The translations under genes and the position numbers were made by a program. Under the pieces are notes generated by a model. That model searched no databases. It was not told the origin of the DNA and was given only the letters and a program-made list of their open reading frames with translations. Shown here piece by piece: positions 40,695-49,436 of a stretch of 50,914 nt of DNA. Where the stretch lies: NCBI GenBank assembly GCA_017399165.1, contig JAFQEF010000134.1:1-50914 (forward strand), given 5' to 3'. The stretch is from Akkermansia sp. (GTDB lineage: Bacteria; Verrucomicrobiota; Verrucomicrobiia; Verrucomicrobiales; Akkermansiaceae). How positions within the stretch are numbered: the first letter of the stretch is position 1; every line of letters starts with the position of its first letter.

Positions 40695-43391
40695 TTATTT
40701 TTTAGCACCTCTTGCAGGTCGACCGTATACATAAAAGCCGATAACGGTAGACTCCCACTTGTCTCCATCCCTCAAAAGGCGAACAAATCCGGTTGTTAAT
40801 TTTTCTTTACGCACATCTACACGCACCATGTTACCGGCTATAACCGGCACGGCATCCGTAGATTCCCAGTTCTGACCATCAGAAGAAATCTCCAGCTTAA
40901 AGTCTCGGTCATTCTTTACATTTTCATTAAACACACAAACAACCCCATTAAGCAGGCTGGGAGACTCCAGCTCTACCGTCATACCGGCACTACCCTCAAA
41001 CTTAGCGGGGATATTACCACCATGTTTCTGTAATACCGCCCAATGCATACAGCACTGAGACATCTGCCCGGGATCTATGGTTGTAGCCGTACGAATGAGG
41101 CCTTTAGCAGAAACCACACGCCCCGGGAATGAACGGAAGCGCATTTTTTGTTTGGGGAAGTTTTTGCGGCACTTGCGGTATGCCAACTTACCGATAGCTT
41201 GGAACGTGAGTTTATCCCCATTTGTAGCGGCGGCATAAATGGCTTCGCTCAGGGCAGCCCAAGTGGTGTCGGCACTCTTCTTATCGGCCTTGGCACGCCC
41301 CATGGCACGCACAATCATATCACTGAATGATTTATGCAGTTTTGCCGCATCCTTATCAGATTTAGGCAGCTTGCTGATATAATCCAAGCCCCAAGTGAGC
41401 ACAGCCCCTGCATAGTCCGGCTTACCCATCAATGTTTTAAGGGCTTCTTTCATGTAGGCAAGCTTTTCTTTAGTGTTGGTGCATCCCTCTATCTGCGCCG
41501 TCAGCAGGGGGGCTATATCCCAACGATTTGTGCCAAAAGTTGCACATTGTTTAAAGAACGCTGCATACATTTTGTTACGTACATTCTTCTCGGGAATCAT
41601 GGGCAGCAGATTCGGGTACACATAGTTACATAAATAGGTTGCTGCGGCATTATGGAACTTAACGGCCATATTGGCAACCACTTTATCATGCAACTCTTTC
41701 CAACGCTCTTTGTTGTCTGCTGCTTTCTGCTTAAGATACCCGGCATATGAGCGGTATGCCTGCCAATTCAGCGGGTGCGCAGCTAACGCTGCATCATAGC
41801 AATTGAAGGCTGATTTCATCATTTTACGGGAGGCAAACAACTCTGCAGCTGCCAATAATTGGTCTGAAATGAGTTGATGATGCTTGTCAGAATAAAAATC
41901 CTGCGTCAAAATCAGGAAATCCCAATCATACAAGCCATAGAAAGTCTTGTGCATGGAGTGTTGCCAGTAGATGGAATAGCTCTTCTGCCAATCATTACCG
42001 ATGCGTACGGTGTATGCGCAGTGACCGGGCTCGCCCATGGTCATGGCCGGTATACCGGCAGCCAAAGCACCGTATGCTCCATAGTGAGAGCAAGCACCGC
42101 ACACGCCACCAATTTCTCTGTGAGCCCAAGCAGTTGTATTGTTGGTGTGCTTAAGAATGGGCCCCAGATAATCCCCGGAGAACACGGAGTCACCAGCCAC
42201 ATTGCGCAAGCGATACACCAACTGGTTGCACGCACCCAAATAACCTTCTGCCGGCAAACGCACATTGTCTCTCTGCCAAGTGAGAGAGCGCACACTACCC
42301 CACCCCTCGGGCTCCTTGCACCCGGTTACTATACGGGTATCCCAATACCCTAAGGTACTGAATATATAATTGAGCTTACCTTCTTCAAAACTCTTATGGT
42401 AGTATTCAAAGCGTGCCATCATTTCCTGCTCGGACCACCCCTCGCGCGCAAACTCCAGTGCCGTGGTCGTTGCAATACGGCGGGTATGCGGGGATGCCAT
42501 TTGCTCTACGTATTTCTCATAAATGGCAGACAAGTAGAGCAAGGCTTTACCCAACTTATCTGTCGGGCCGGAGTACAATAACCCCTGCATCCAATCCAAG
42601 TCTGAGGTAAGAGCAACCAACATGGGGAGCCCCATCTTTGTCTCCGCCACCTTAGCCAAGCCCTCATAACCTACCTTGCGAATCAGGGTAAGGCGGGCTA
42701 AATCCAATTGTTTCTCGGGGGATTCCAAGGCCGTCCAAAGCTTTTTCTGGCGGGCGAGGTCCGGCACGGTTTTGGTGAGCAGGTCACGGTAAATGACATC
42801 CGGGCGTTTCCACTGCTCCGCTGTAAACTTCTTGTCGGAGTAACCCACACCATCCTTGCGTTTTTTATCCGCACGCACGTACTTGTCCGCCAAATTATCG
42901 GCCATGCGTTTGTATGCACGGTTGCGTGCTTTGTTACAAGCAACGGGCACCACCTCTTCCTTAGGATCCACCTCAACATTGGCCTCTCGTATAGTTTTGA
43001 GTGCGGGAGGATCCTTTTTTTGCGGTACAAATGAGTCATTGTCTCGAGCCACAGTCCAATCCTCACCGTTGTCATCATCCGCGTCAGAATCGTCATCAAA
43101 GTCCTCAAAATCATCATCTGAGCCGAGGCCATCCTCATCATCCAATTCTGCAACAGATACGTTATCACGCACCTCACCGGTATGTACCACCACCGGGGTC
43201 TGTTCATCCGCATCTGTCAGAATATCCATTTCGTCTTGCCCTACCTGCTCCACCGGCGTTTCTACCGATGCAGGCACGGAATCCACCGCGACAGCGGCGG
43301 GGCGTATCATATTATAACAGGGCCTCAGCAAATAGCCGAGCATCATGGAGGCAAATACGCCAACTAAAAGTTTTACAAGATTCTGACTCAT
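40695..43391 (-). CDS. Membrane-anchored protein with transglutaminase-like core and C-terminal discoidin-like domain
   Basis: An 898-aa protein with an N-terminal membrane segment (LLVGVFASMMLGYLL) and a very acidic stretch at about 82-111. A central cysteine-peptidase or transglutaminase-like part has Cys431/Cys434 in GGVCGACSHYGAYGALAAG, His457 in GEPGHCAYTV and Asp467 in RIGNDW. A helical, TPR-like region follows. The final about 90 residues resemble a discoidin (F5/8 C) sheet (LEISSDGQNWESTDAVPV, VRLLRDGDKW). It may act in the periplasm or at the surface on protein or glycan. The substrate is unknown. The start follows the zinc-ribbon gene by 38 bases. Confidence 0.75.
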   Translation of the reverse strand: MSQNLVKLLVGVFASMMLGYLLRPCYNMIRPAAVAVDSVPASVETPVEQVGQDEMDILTDADEQTPVVVHTGEVRDNVSVAELDDEDGLGSDDDFEDFDDDSDADDDNGEDWTVARDNDSFVPQKKDPPALKTIREANVEVDPKEEVVPVACNKARNRAYKRMADNLADKYVRADKKRKDGVGYSDKKFTAEQWKRPDVIYRDLLTKTVPDLARQKKLWTALESPEKQLDLARLTLIRKVGYEGLAKVAETKMGLPMLVALTSDLDWMQGLLYSGPTDKLGKALLYLSAIYEKYVEQMASPHTRRIATTTALEFAREGWSEQEMMARFEYYHKSFEEGKLNYIFSTLGYWDTRIVTGCKEPEGWGSVRSLTWQRDNVRLPAEGYLGACNQLVYRLRNVAGDSVFSGDYLGPILKHTNNTTAWAHREIGGVCGACSHYGAYGALAAGIPAMTMGEPGHCAYTVRIGNDWQKSYSIYWQHSMHKTFYGLYDWDFLILTQDFYSDKHHQLISDQLLAAAELFASRKMMKSAFNCYDAALAAHPLNWQAYRSYAGYLKQKAADNKERWKELHDKVVANMAVKFHNAAATYLCNYVYPNLLPMIPEKNVRNKMYAAFFKQCATFGTNRWDIAPLLTAQIEGCTNTKEKLAYMKEALKTLMGKPDYAGAVLTWGLDYISKLPKSDKDAAKLHKSFSDMIVRAMGRAKADKKSADTTWAALSEAIYAAATNGDKLTFQAIGKLAYRKCRKNFPKQKMRFRSFPGRVVSAKGLIRTATTIDPGQMSQCCMHWAVLQKHGGNIPAKFEGSAGMTVELESPSLLNGVVCVFNENVKNDRDFKLEISSDGQNWESTDAVPVIAGNMVRVDVRKEKLTTGFVRLLRDGDKWESTVIGFYVYGRPARGAKK

Positions 43392-43429
43392 AGCGAATTA
43401 AAACGTAGTCTATGCTTGTTAAAATGATA

Positions 43430-44998
43430 TTATTTTCCTCTTCCTTTGATAGCGTCTATCGTATTGGAGGCTTTACGGGTAATAGCTTTATCGCCATGCT
43501 CCACATACGGCTCAAGGGCCGGCAAAGATTTGCTCGTTCCATACGATTGCAAATAGTTCATGATGTGGGTCAAATCCTTGACACTCACGTCTCTCTTGGT
43601 CAGCTGATCAATCATGTACGGCTCCATGTGCTCCACAAGCACACCAGCCACATCATTCCACGCCGCCGGGTTAGATTGCCATAACTTAAGCACGGGGTTT
43701 TTCATTTTATCCGGGGCCTCTTGAGCCAAACGAATGGAAACTCGTTGAGAAACGCCACGTCGGGCACGAATGTTATTTTGAAAATACTTCCAAAGAATAT
43801 CCGCAACATGGGGCATTCCCTGTGGGGCATACACCACCAAAGCCTCCACCAGTGCATTATAGGTGTCCGCCTCAGACTCCCAAGGTTGTTGCAAAGTTTC
43901 CACGATACGAACCGCAATGTCATTTCTCAAACGGTTCACATTACCATCCGCCAAGCGAGTAGCAGCAGCGCGTACAATTTCAGCATCCAAACTACGCAGG
44001 GCTCTCATATTCAGCTCCGCAAAAGACGGATGCAGGGGGTCTAACATGATAGTAGCATCGTAGCCGTCACCAATTTTAACCTTATCGGGTTCAAGCAACA
44101 GCTCATAGATACCTTCCGCAGGTTCGCTGTAATATACTCGCCCGTAGCGATTCAAAATAGAGGTAATATTTTTTCTTTCATCCGGCACATTGACCAAGGT
44201 GAAGATAACACCGCTGCCGTCTGCACTATTGTTAATCTCAACCTTAGCCCCACGCATTAAGCGAGAGAGTGAAGCGCGGATAAGATTACGCGTAGGCTGC
44301 TCCATCCTGCCAAAAGCAATTATCCCCTCTGCTACATCCTCACTCACTAAATCGCAACGCACAAAGACAGAATAGTGAACACCGCGAGAGCGAGACTCCT
44401 TCAACTCATTAAAGTAGGCTAAATCGGCATCGGTAAGGTGGCGCCCGTTCATCAACGCTGCATCATCCACAGTATTCTCCTCTGTTGTCTCCGGCACATA
44501 ATCAGTAACCTGGGGCACCTTAAAATGCCACATGGAGGGCATTGTAGCACCCATGGTCAACATAACCACCCAGAAAGACGCCACAACAATCTTATGACGC
44601 GTAAAGGACGGCAGTAACAACAGGCTTGATATCAATGCCGTACCCAATGAAATGCAAAGTTGATACTCGTATTCCAGCTGATTGAGGAAGGTCATCTCAT
44701 CCCCATCAGAAATCAGGAACAACAGCACACAAATCATGAACAAGATAACACCGAGCCCGCATCTGAGCATACCGATTAAATTATACGCCGTTGCAGAACG
44801 AAAATTCTTGCTTAATCTGGTGGCACGAGCTTGCTGCCTGCGCATGGCGGCACTGTTCTCTTTTATAAACTCCTCCCGACCGAAATCTGTAGCGGCCACA
44901 CCGGAGCCGAACTCATCATTTAAACAGGTTGGACACACATCCTGGCTTTCTGTTGAAGCCCGGAACATTTTATGGCATCTCGTACATTCTTTTTCCAC
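43430..44998 (-). CDS. Zinc-ribbon membrane protein with HEAT-like C-terminus (522 aa)
   Basis: The N-terminus carries two CxxC pairs (ECTRCHKMF and VCPTCLN), a cytoplasmic zinc ribbon. Three or four hydrophobic segments follow between about residues 70 and 165. The long C-terminal part has helical, HEAT-like repeats, including LNMRALRSLDAEIVRAAATRLADG. Function unknown. The frame could begin at a TTG at 45004, but that codon lies one base past the -10 box. The GTG at 44998 is seven bases past it and is used. It heads a three-gene operon ending at 39660. Confidence 0.72.
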   Translation of the reverse strand: MEKECTRCHKMFRASTESQDVCPTCLNDEFGSGVAATDFGREEFIKENSAAMRRQQARATRLSKNFRSATAYNLIGMLRCGLGVILFMICVLLFLISDGDEMTFLNQLEYEYQLCISLGTALISSLLLLPSFTRHKIVVASFWVVMLTMGATMPSMWHFKVPQVTDYVPETTEENTVDDAALMNGRHLTDADLAYFNELKESRSRGVHYSVFVRCDLVSEDVAEGIIAFGRMEQPTRNLIRASLSRLMRGAKVEINNSADGSGVIFTLVNVPDERKNITSILNRYGRVYYSEPAEGIYELLLEPDKVKIGDGYDATIMLDPLHPSFAELNMRALRSLDAEIVRAAATRLADGNVNRLRNDIAVRIVETLQQPWESEADTYNALVEALVVYAPQGMPHVADILWKYFQNNIRARRGVSQRVSIRLAQEAPDKMKNPVLKLWQSNPAAWNDVAGVLVEHMEPYMIDQLTKRDVSVKDLTHIMNYLQSYGTSKSLPALEPYVEHGDKAITRKASNTIDAIKGRGK

Positions 44999-45005
44999 GT
45001 GCAAT

Positions 45006-45034
45006 TATATAGCACAAATAGAGTTCATAATCAA
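45006..45034 (-). promoter_or_regulatory. Promoter of the zinc-ribbon operon
   Basis: On the minus strand TTGATT (45029-45034), 17 bp, TATATA (45006-45011), seven bases before the GTG start at 44998. An overlapping TATAAT could serve instead with 19-bp spacing. Confidence 0.58.
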
Positions 45035-45107
45035 GAACGGAATCATTCATTCCCGCGTTTTTTATCATTATTTTGCAATCAGGATGGCATCAAATATCTT
45101 ACCACCC

Positions 45108-45148
45108 AAAAACAGAAAAAGCACGGGGCAAAAACCTCATGCTTTTTC
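45108..45148 (-). terminator. Terminator after the 197-aa membrane protein gene
   Basis: A 9-bp perfect stem (45115-45123 with 45140-45148), GAAAAAGCA and complement, with a 16-base loop. On the minus strand a T-rich tract (TGTTTTT) follows. The wide loop makes it less certain. Confidence 0.5.
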
Positions 45149-45168
45149 ATTGAAATCGGAACGTGATA

Positions 45169-45762
45169 TCAGAACATCGACGGCACCACCGTAGCACCGG
45201 AGTCTATAACCGGCAGCGTTATATGTTGCGACGCTTTCTTAGGAGCTTGGGTGTTGATGATAGGGGCAAAACCGTGGTTCATATTCTCAAGTGAGGAGTA
45301 TGAATGATTAGCCCCAAACACCGGATTCACTTGAGCCGGCACAATACACGTAGCAGACTCCAGCTCCAGAGACGAACTCACAATAACATCTCGTGGGTCA
45401 ACTATCGGCGCCGTTCGGGAAACAACTCTTGCAGAGCCGATAGCGGGCGCTACACGTTGCTGCTCTGCGGCATCGTCACCAGGCCAGGAGAGGAACCCAA
45501 CAGCCAGCACCCCCACACCCAAAGTAGTAGCACCGCAGGCCCATTTCAATTTACCGATACCTGTTAAGCGCAACAAAATATGCTCCCAAAGCACCTTACG
45601 GGCAGGACGCGTTACAGCGTATGTAGCAACTCTCTCCTTAAAATCGTGAACAAATCTATCCTCAAAATTAGCCTCGGGATGCGGCTCCATTCTCAATTCA
45701 ACCAACAGGTTGATAATGTCATCCTCGGTAAGATTTGTGCCACTTGTTTTTTTGTTACTCAT
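45169..45762 (-). CDS. Single-pass membrane protein, anti-sigma-like layout (197 aa)
   Basis: About 80 cytoplasmic residues (MEPHPEANFEDRFVHDFKERVA) precede one membrane segment near residue 77-95 (GATTLGVGVLAVGFLS) and a Pro/Val/Ser-rich periplasmic tail of about 100 residues. The layout resembles anti-sigma factors, but no zinc-binding anti-sigma motif is visible and no sigma factor gene is adjacent. The TTG start at 45819 is possible. The ATG at 45762 looks better. It follows hemA by 63 bases and may be its last operon gene. Confidence 0.65.
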   Translation of the reverse strand: MSNKKTSGTNLTEDDIINLLVELRMEPHPEANFEDRFVHDFKERVATYAVTRPARKVLWEHILLRLTGIGKLKWACGATTLGVGVLAVGFLSWPGDDAAEQQRVAPAIGSARVVSRTAPIVDPRDVIVSSSLELESATCIVPAQVNPVFGANHSYSSLENMNHGFAPIINTQAPKKASQHITLPVIDSGATVVPSMF

Positions 45763-45825
45763 ACTGCGCCATTTAAAAACTACATTAGAATAGACATCCC
45801 CGAACTGTTTTTTGTTCAAAAAATT

Positions 45826-46884
45826 CTAATTTTTTTCTAATTTTTCGTCAAAATGCATACGAGGGGTCAACAAATCTGCGGAATTTTCATGCACCCAAGC
45901 ATCTATCAGCTGCTCAGCCCGCTCAATTTCCCCACGGCGAGCGTGGTGAGAATTTTCGGCAATGCGTTGCAGGGTATCCGTATCATACAAGTAAATATCC
46001 GGCAACAGGCCACAGGCGGGGTCAATGTTTCTGGGTACGGATAAGTCAATCAGGAACAAGGGGCGGCCCTTTCTTGCATCCTGCGCCTGTTGAAGCACAG
46101 ATGGCACCACCACATACACCGGGGAGGCTGTCGAAACAATAACTATATCAATTTGCTCCAAATAGGGCACCCACTCGGTAAAGCGAATCACTTTGCCGCC
46201 TACCTTTTGTGCCAAATCTACCGCGCGTTCGTATGAGCGATTAGCCACAAAAATCCCCTCCGCACCGCGGGAACACAAGCTTTGAGCCGTACTGCGCGCA
46301 ATGTCTCCCGCGCCCACAATAAGCACCTGCGCGCCACTCAAGCCACCCAGGGAGTCCCCCGCCAACTGCACGGCTGCAGCACCAATGGAGGTAGGGCCGC
46401 TGGTAATGCGGGTTTCCGTTCTCACTTTTTTGCCAATGGTAAAGATACGCTGGAATGTGCGGTTAGCATAAAACGCCGTAGAGGCGGCAGCCTGAGCCTC
46501 TCTGTATGCATCCTTTAACTGGCCGAAAATCTCCGTCTCACCAATCACCATAGAGTCCATGCCGGCAGCAACTCGTGCCAAATGGCGCAGGGCTGCCTCC
46601 CCCTCATGGCAATAAAAACAGGCAGATAATTGTTTCTTCTCGGTTTCTTCTACTACCGTGCCGAGAAAATAGCCCATAATATCCGCATACGCGGCCCGGG
46701 CATCGTGCGTCCAATAATAGAGCTCTGTACGGTTGCAGGTGGAGAGAAGTACGCACTCCTGCACGGCAGCCAAGGCGGCAATCTCCGCATTACTTTGCTG
46801 CATGTGCCGTTTGGCTACGGCAAATTTCTCTCTTATTGCCAAGGGAGACGTGCGGTGGTTTAACCCCAGGCAATACATTTGCAT
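45826..46884 (-). CDS. hemA: Glutamyl-tRNA reductase
   Basis: Reduces glutamyl-tRNA to glutamate-1-semialdehyde, the first step of the C5 tetrapyrrole route. It has LGLNHRTSPLAIREKF at the start and the catalytic Cys50 in STCNRTELY. From the ATG at 46884 this Cys has the same number as in E. coli HemA. SQVLIVGAGDIARSTA-like AQVLIVGAGDIARS is the NADP site. A GTG at 46905 overlaps the upstream stop by four bases (GTGA) and is an alternative start giving seven more residues. It sits after the cobA-hemD fusion. Confidence 0.95.
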   Translation of the reverse strand: MQMYCLGLNHRTSPLAIREKFAVAKRHMQQSNAEIAALAAVQECVLLSTCNRTELYYWTHDARAAYADIMGYFLGTVVEETEKKQLSACFYCHEGEAALRHLARVAAGMDSMVIGETEIFGQLKDAYREAQAAASTAFYANRTFQRIFTIGKKVRTETRITSGPTSIGAAAVQLAGDSLGGLSGAQVLIVGAGDIARSTAQSLCSRGAEGIFVANRSYERAVDLAQKVGGKVIRFTEWVPYLEQIDIVIVSTASPVYVVVPSVLQQAQDARKGRPLFLIDLSVPRNIDPACGLLPDIYLYDTDTLQRIAENSHHARRGEIERAEQLIDAWVHENSADLLTPRMHFDEKLEKN

Positions 46885-46901
46885 CGCTGTACCACGTTGT
46901 A

Positions 46902-48431
46902 TCACTTACGGAAATAATCTGCTATAGCTTGCACCAAACTCGGTATATTGTGCGTGGTGCTTACGATATGGGGCTCCAGCCCGAACTCGCGCAGCGTGGC
47001 CGTTGTAACCGGGCCAATGGAAGCAATCTTGCAATTTTGCGGAATCGGGATTTGCATGGCCATAAAGTTTTTCACCGTACTGGAGCTGGTAAAGGTAATC
47101 ACATCCGCCCCTTCATCCGTCAAGCGGGCACAGGCACCGGTGGGGTCCTCTGTCTCGGGCACGGTGTTATAGGCTATACATTCATCCACAATGGCCTGGC
47201 GTTTCATCAGCTCCTTGTAAACAACATCTCTGCCCTTTTCACTGTGTACCCAAAGCATGGTAACATTGGCAACACCGCCAAACTCATCGCCCTTGCGGTC
47301 AAACTCTGCCACCAGCTCCTCGGCCACGGCCTTTTGGGGCATGATATCTACCATCAGGCCGTGCTTTTTAAGCTCTGCAGCGGTGCCGGGGCCCACAGCG
47401 GCAATGCGGGCACCGCCAATCTCGCGTATATCCTCATACACGGCATAGAAAGCTTCAAAAAACTTGCGTACGCCGTTGGGGCTGGAGAACACCAACCAGT
47501 CATAACGCGGACAATCCACCACAGCGGCGGCAAAATCTTTTCTGTCGGTAGGTGGCACAATGCGGATGGTGGGCAGCTCCATAACATCTGCCCCCAACGC
47601 TGCCAGCTCGGCGGACAATTCGCCGGCTTGCTCACGCGTGCGAGTCACTACTACACGCTTGCCGAAAAGCGGCAAGCGGGAGTACCAATCAAGCGTATCT
47701 GCATAGGCTACAACATCCCCGATAACCACAACGGCAGGCGCACCAAGCCCGGCAGCCTCCACGGCATCCGCCAAACCGGCAACGCTAGATGTTACACTGC
47801 GCTGGCGAGCCGTAGCAGCCCATTGAATAGCGGCGGCAGGCACATCGCCCCCCTGCCCGGCTGCCATCAAGGCCTCCAAAGTTCTGCGCAAACGGCTCAT
47901 GCCCATGAGCATTATTTTGGTGCCCTTAGCGGCGGCAATACCGGCAATATCCAAGGTAGATTCCGTCTTATTGGCATCCTCATGGGCGGTAAAAACGGTA
48001 AACTGCGTGCAACAGGCGCGGTGGGTCACTGGTATACCGGCATACGCCGGGCCGGCAATAGCAGAGCTGATACCCGGCACCACTTCAAACGGCACCCCGG
48101 CAGCATGCAAGGCCTCTGCCTCCTCTGCACCGCGGCCAAACACATACGGGTCCCCGCCCTTTAAACGCACCACGCATTGATGCTCTGTGGCGGCTTGCAC
48201 CAACAGATCATTGATTTTTTGTTGTGGCATGGCGTGCTGATTAGCACGCTTACCCACATAAATCTTTTTACAAGCGGCAGTAGCCCAGGCAAGCATGGCC
48301 GGGTTAGCCAAGGCATCATAGACCAAGCAATCTGCCTGCTCTATCAGCATACGCCCCTTGAGTGTCATCAAGGCAGGGTCTCCCGGCCCCGCCCCTACTA
48401 AATAAACCTTACCAACGTTGGATTTTTTCAT
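46902..48431 (-). CDS. cobA-hemD: Uroporphyrinogen-III C-methyltransferase / uroporphyrinogen-III synthase fusion
   Basis: A 509-aa bifunctional protein. Residues 1 to about 245 are SUMT (KVYLVGAGPGDPALMTLKG, LKGGDPYVFGRGAEE, VVPGISSAIAGPAYAGIPVTHR). They methylate uroporphyrinogen III to precorrin-2 using SAM. Residues about 250-509 are HemD, the uroporphyrinogen-III synthase, with VVVTRTREQAGELSAELAALGA and TFTSSSTVKNF. Such fusions occur in several phyla and direct flux to siroheme or cobalamin as well as heme. It is followed by hemA through a four-base overlap and preceded after 19 bases by the deacetylase gene. Confidence 0.94.
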   Translation of the reverse strand: MKKSNVGKVYLVGAGPGDPALMTLKGRMLIEQADCLVYDALANPAMLAWATAACKKIYVGKRANQHAMPQQKINDLLVQAATEHQCVVRLKGGDPYVFGRGAEEAEALHAAGVPFEVVPGISSAIAGPAYAGIPVTHRACCTQFTVFTAHEDANKTESTLDIAGIAAAKGTKIMLMGMSRLRRTLEALMAAGQGGDVPAAAIQWAATARQRSVTSSVAGLADAVEAAGLGAPAVVVIGDVVAYADTLDWYSRLPLFGKRVVVTRTREQAGELSAELAALGADVMELPTIRIVPPTDRKDFAAAVVDCPRYDWLVFSSPNGVRKFFEAFYAVYEDIREIGGARIAAVGPGTAAELKKHGLMVDIMPQKAVAEELVAEFDRKGDEFGGVANVTMLWVHSEKGRDVVYKELMKRQAIVDECIAYNTVPETEDPTGACARLTDEGADVITFTSSSTVKNFMAMQIPIPQNCKIASIGPVTTATLREFGLEPHIVSTTHNIPSLVQAIADYFRK

Positions 48432-48450
48432 GATTCAGGCAGATCAATCA

Positions 48451-49353
48451 TTACAAGGAGGCTGTCCCGCTAATTGTAGCAGCACCTGCGGCACCGGGCG
48501 CAAGTGTAGGCACGGCAGGAGTTGTCGGCTCTGCTGCCGGGGCTGCAGGCTGTTGGGCAGCTTGGCGGCCCATTTCTATTAACTGAGACACCGTCACCAA
48601 CTTATACCCACGGGCTTGCAAACCGGTTACAATCCCCTCCACCGCAGCTAAGGTAGAAGAGTGAATATCATGCAACAAAATAATAGAGCCGGGCTTTGCC
48701 CCCCCCACGGCACGCTGCACCACAACCCCTACACCGGGGTGACGCCAATCCTGCGTATCTATGTTCCACAAAATACTGCGCATGCCGTAGTTATTAAACA
48801 TGTTGCTGACAATGTTAGCATTGGTTGCACCATACGGCGGGCGCATCACCTTGGCTTTACGCCCCGTGGCAGACTCAATCACAGCGGCGGTGCGAGAAAT
48901 CTCGGAGCGGATGGTCTCCGCAGAGGCAGAGGTCATTTTGATATGAGAATAGGTGTGGTTACCAATCTCATGCCCCTCCGCAACGGCACGCGCCAAGATA
49001 GACGGGTTGCGGGATGCATTGTCACCCAACACAAAGAACGTGGCACTGGCACCATGGCGCTTCAAAATATCCAACACCTGCGGGGTTAAGGATGAGCTGG
49101 GGCCGTCATCAAACGTAATAGCAACATACTTACCGGGCACACTGACAGAGGATACGCGCATACCCGGCATAGACGGTTTAAACGGCTTATCCGGGCCAAC
49201 AGGTTTCACTTGGGGCTCGGTTTGGCCGGGTGTTGTGGGTTGCTCCTCAGGAGTCAACGGCACATCGGGGGTAACATCCTTTTGCTGCTGCTGTGTAGAA
49301 CAGGCAGCCAGCACCAAGCTTATCAAAACCGGGATAAAACGTTTCATCGTCAT
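48451..49353 (-). CDS. Polysaccharide deacetylase lipoprotein (NodB family)
   Basis: A lipoprotein signal peptide ends in LVLAAC. A Pro-rich linker of about 50 residues follows, then a NodB domain. Visible motifs are FDDGP (metal-binding Asp), HTYSH, RPPYGATN, DTQDWRHPG and LLHDIHSS, which are the five CE4 motifs. It probably removes N-acetyl groups from peptidoglycan or chitin-like polymers in the envelope. The tail after about residue 265 is rich in Ala, Pro and Thr. The start may be at 49353 or at the next ATG at 49347. It opens the tetrapyrrole gene series. Confidence 0.9.
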   Translation of the reverse strand: MTMKRFIPVLISLVLAACSTQQQQKDVTPDVPLTPEEQPTTPGQTEPQVKPVGPDKPFKPSMPGMRVSSVSVPGKYVAITFDDGPSSSLTPQVLDILKRHGASATFFVLGDNASRNPSILARAVAEGHEIGNHTYSHIKMTSASAETIRSEISRTAAVIESATGRKAKVMRPPYGATNANIVSNMFNNYGMRSILWNIDTQDWRHPGVGVVVQRAVGGAKPGSIILLHDIHSSTLAAVEGIVTGLQARGYKLVTVSQLIEMGRQAAQQPAAPAAEPTTPAVPTLAPGAAGAATISGTASL

Positions 49354-49372
49354 AAAAAGGTTATCTCGGCAT

Positions 49373-49401
49373 ATTCTACCCCTTTATTCCCACTTTGGCA
49401 A
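49373..49401 (-). promoter_or_regulatory. Promoter of the deacetylase-tetrapyrrole series
   Basis: On the minus strand TTGCCA (49396-49401), 17 bp, TAGAAT (49373-49378), with 19 bases from the -10 to the ATG at 49353. Confidence 0.62.
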
Positions 49402-49436
49402 CCGCTTTTGCCGTCATAGAAAAAGTAGAGGGGTGG

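Noticed and set aside
45169..45819. Anti-sigma factor annotation for the single-pass protein
   Set aside because: The layout is similar, but the zinc-binding His-x3-Cys-x2-Cys motif is absent and no sigma factor gene is adjacent. It stays as a membrane protein of unknown function.
46836..48164. A 442-codon plus-strand frame opposite hemA and cobA-hemD
   Set aside because: Both sense genes are certain by motifs, and the antisense protein has low-complexity His/Gly-rich content typical of shadow frames.
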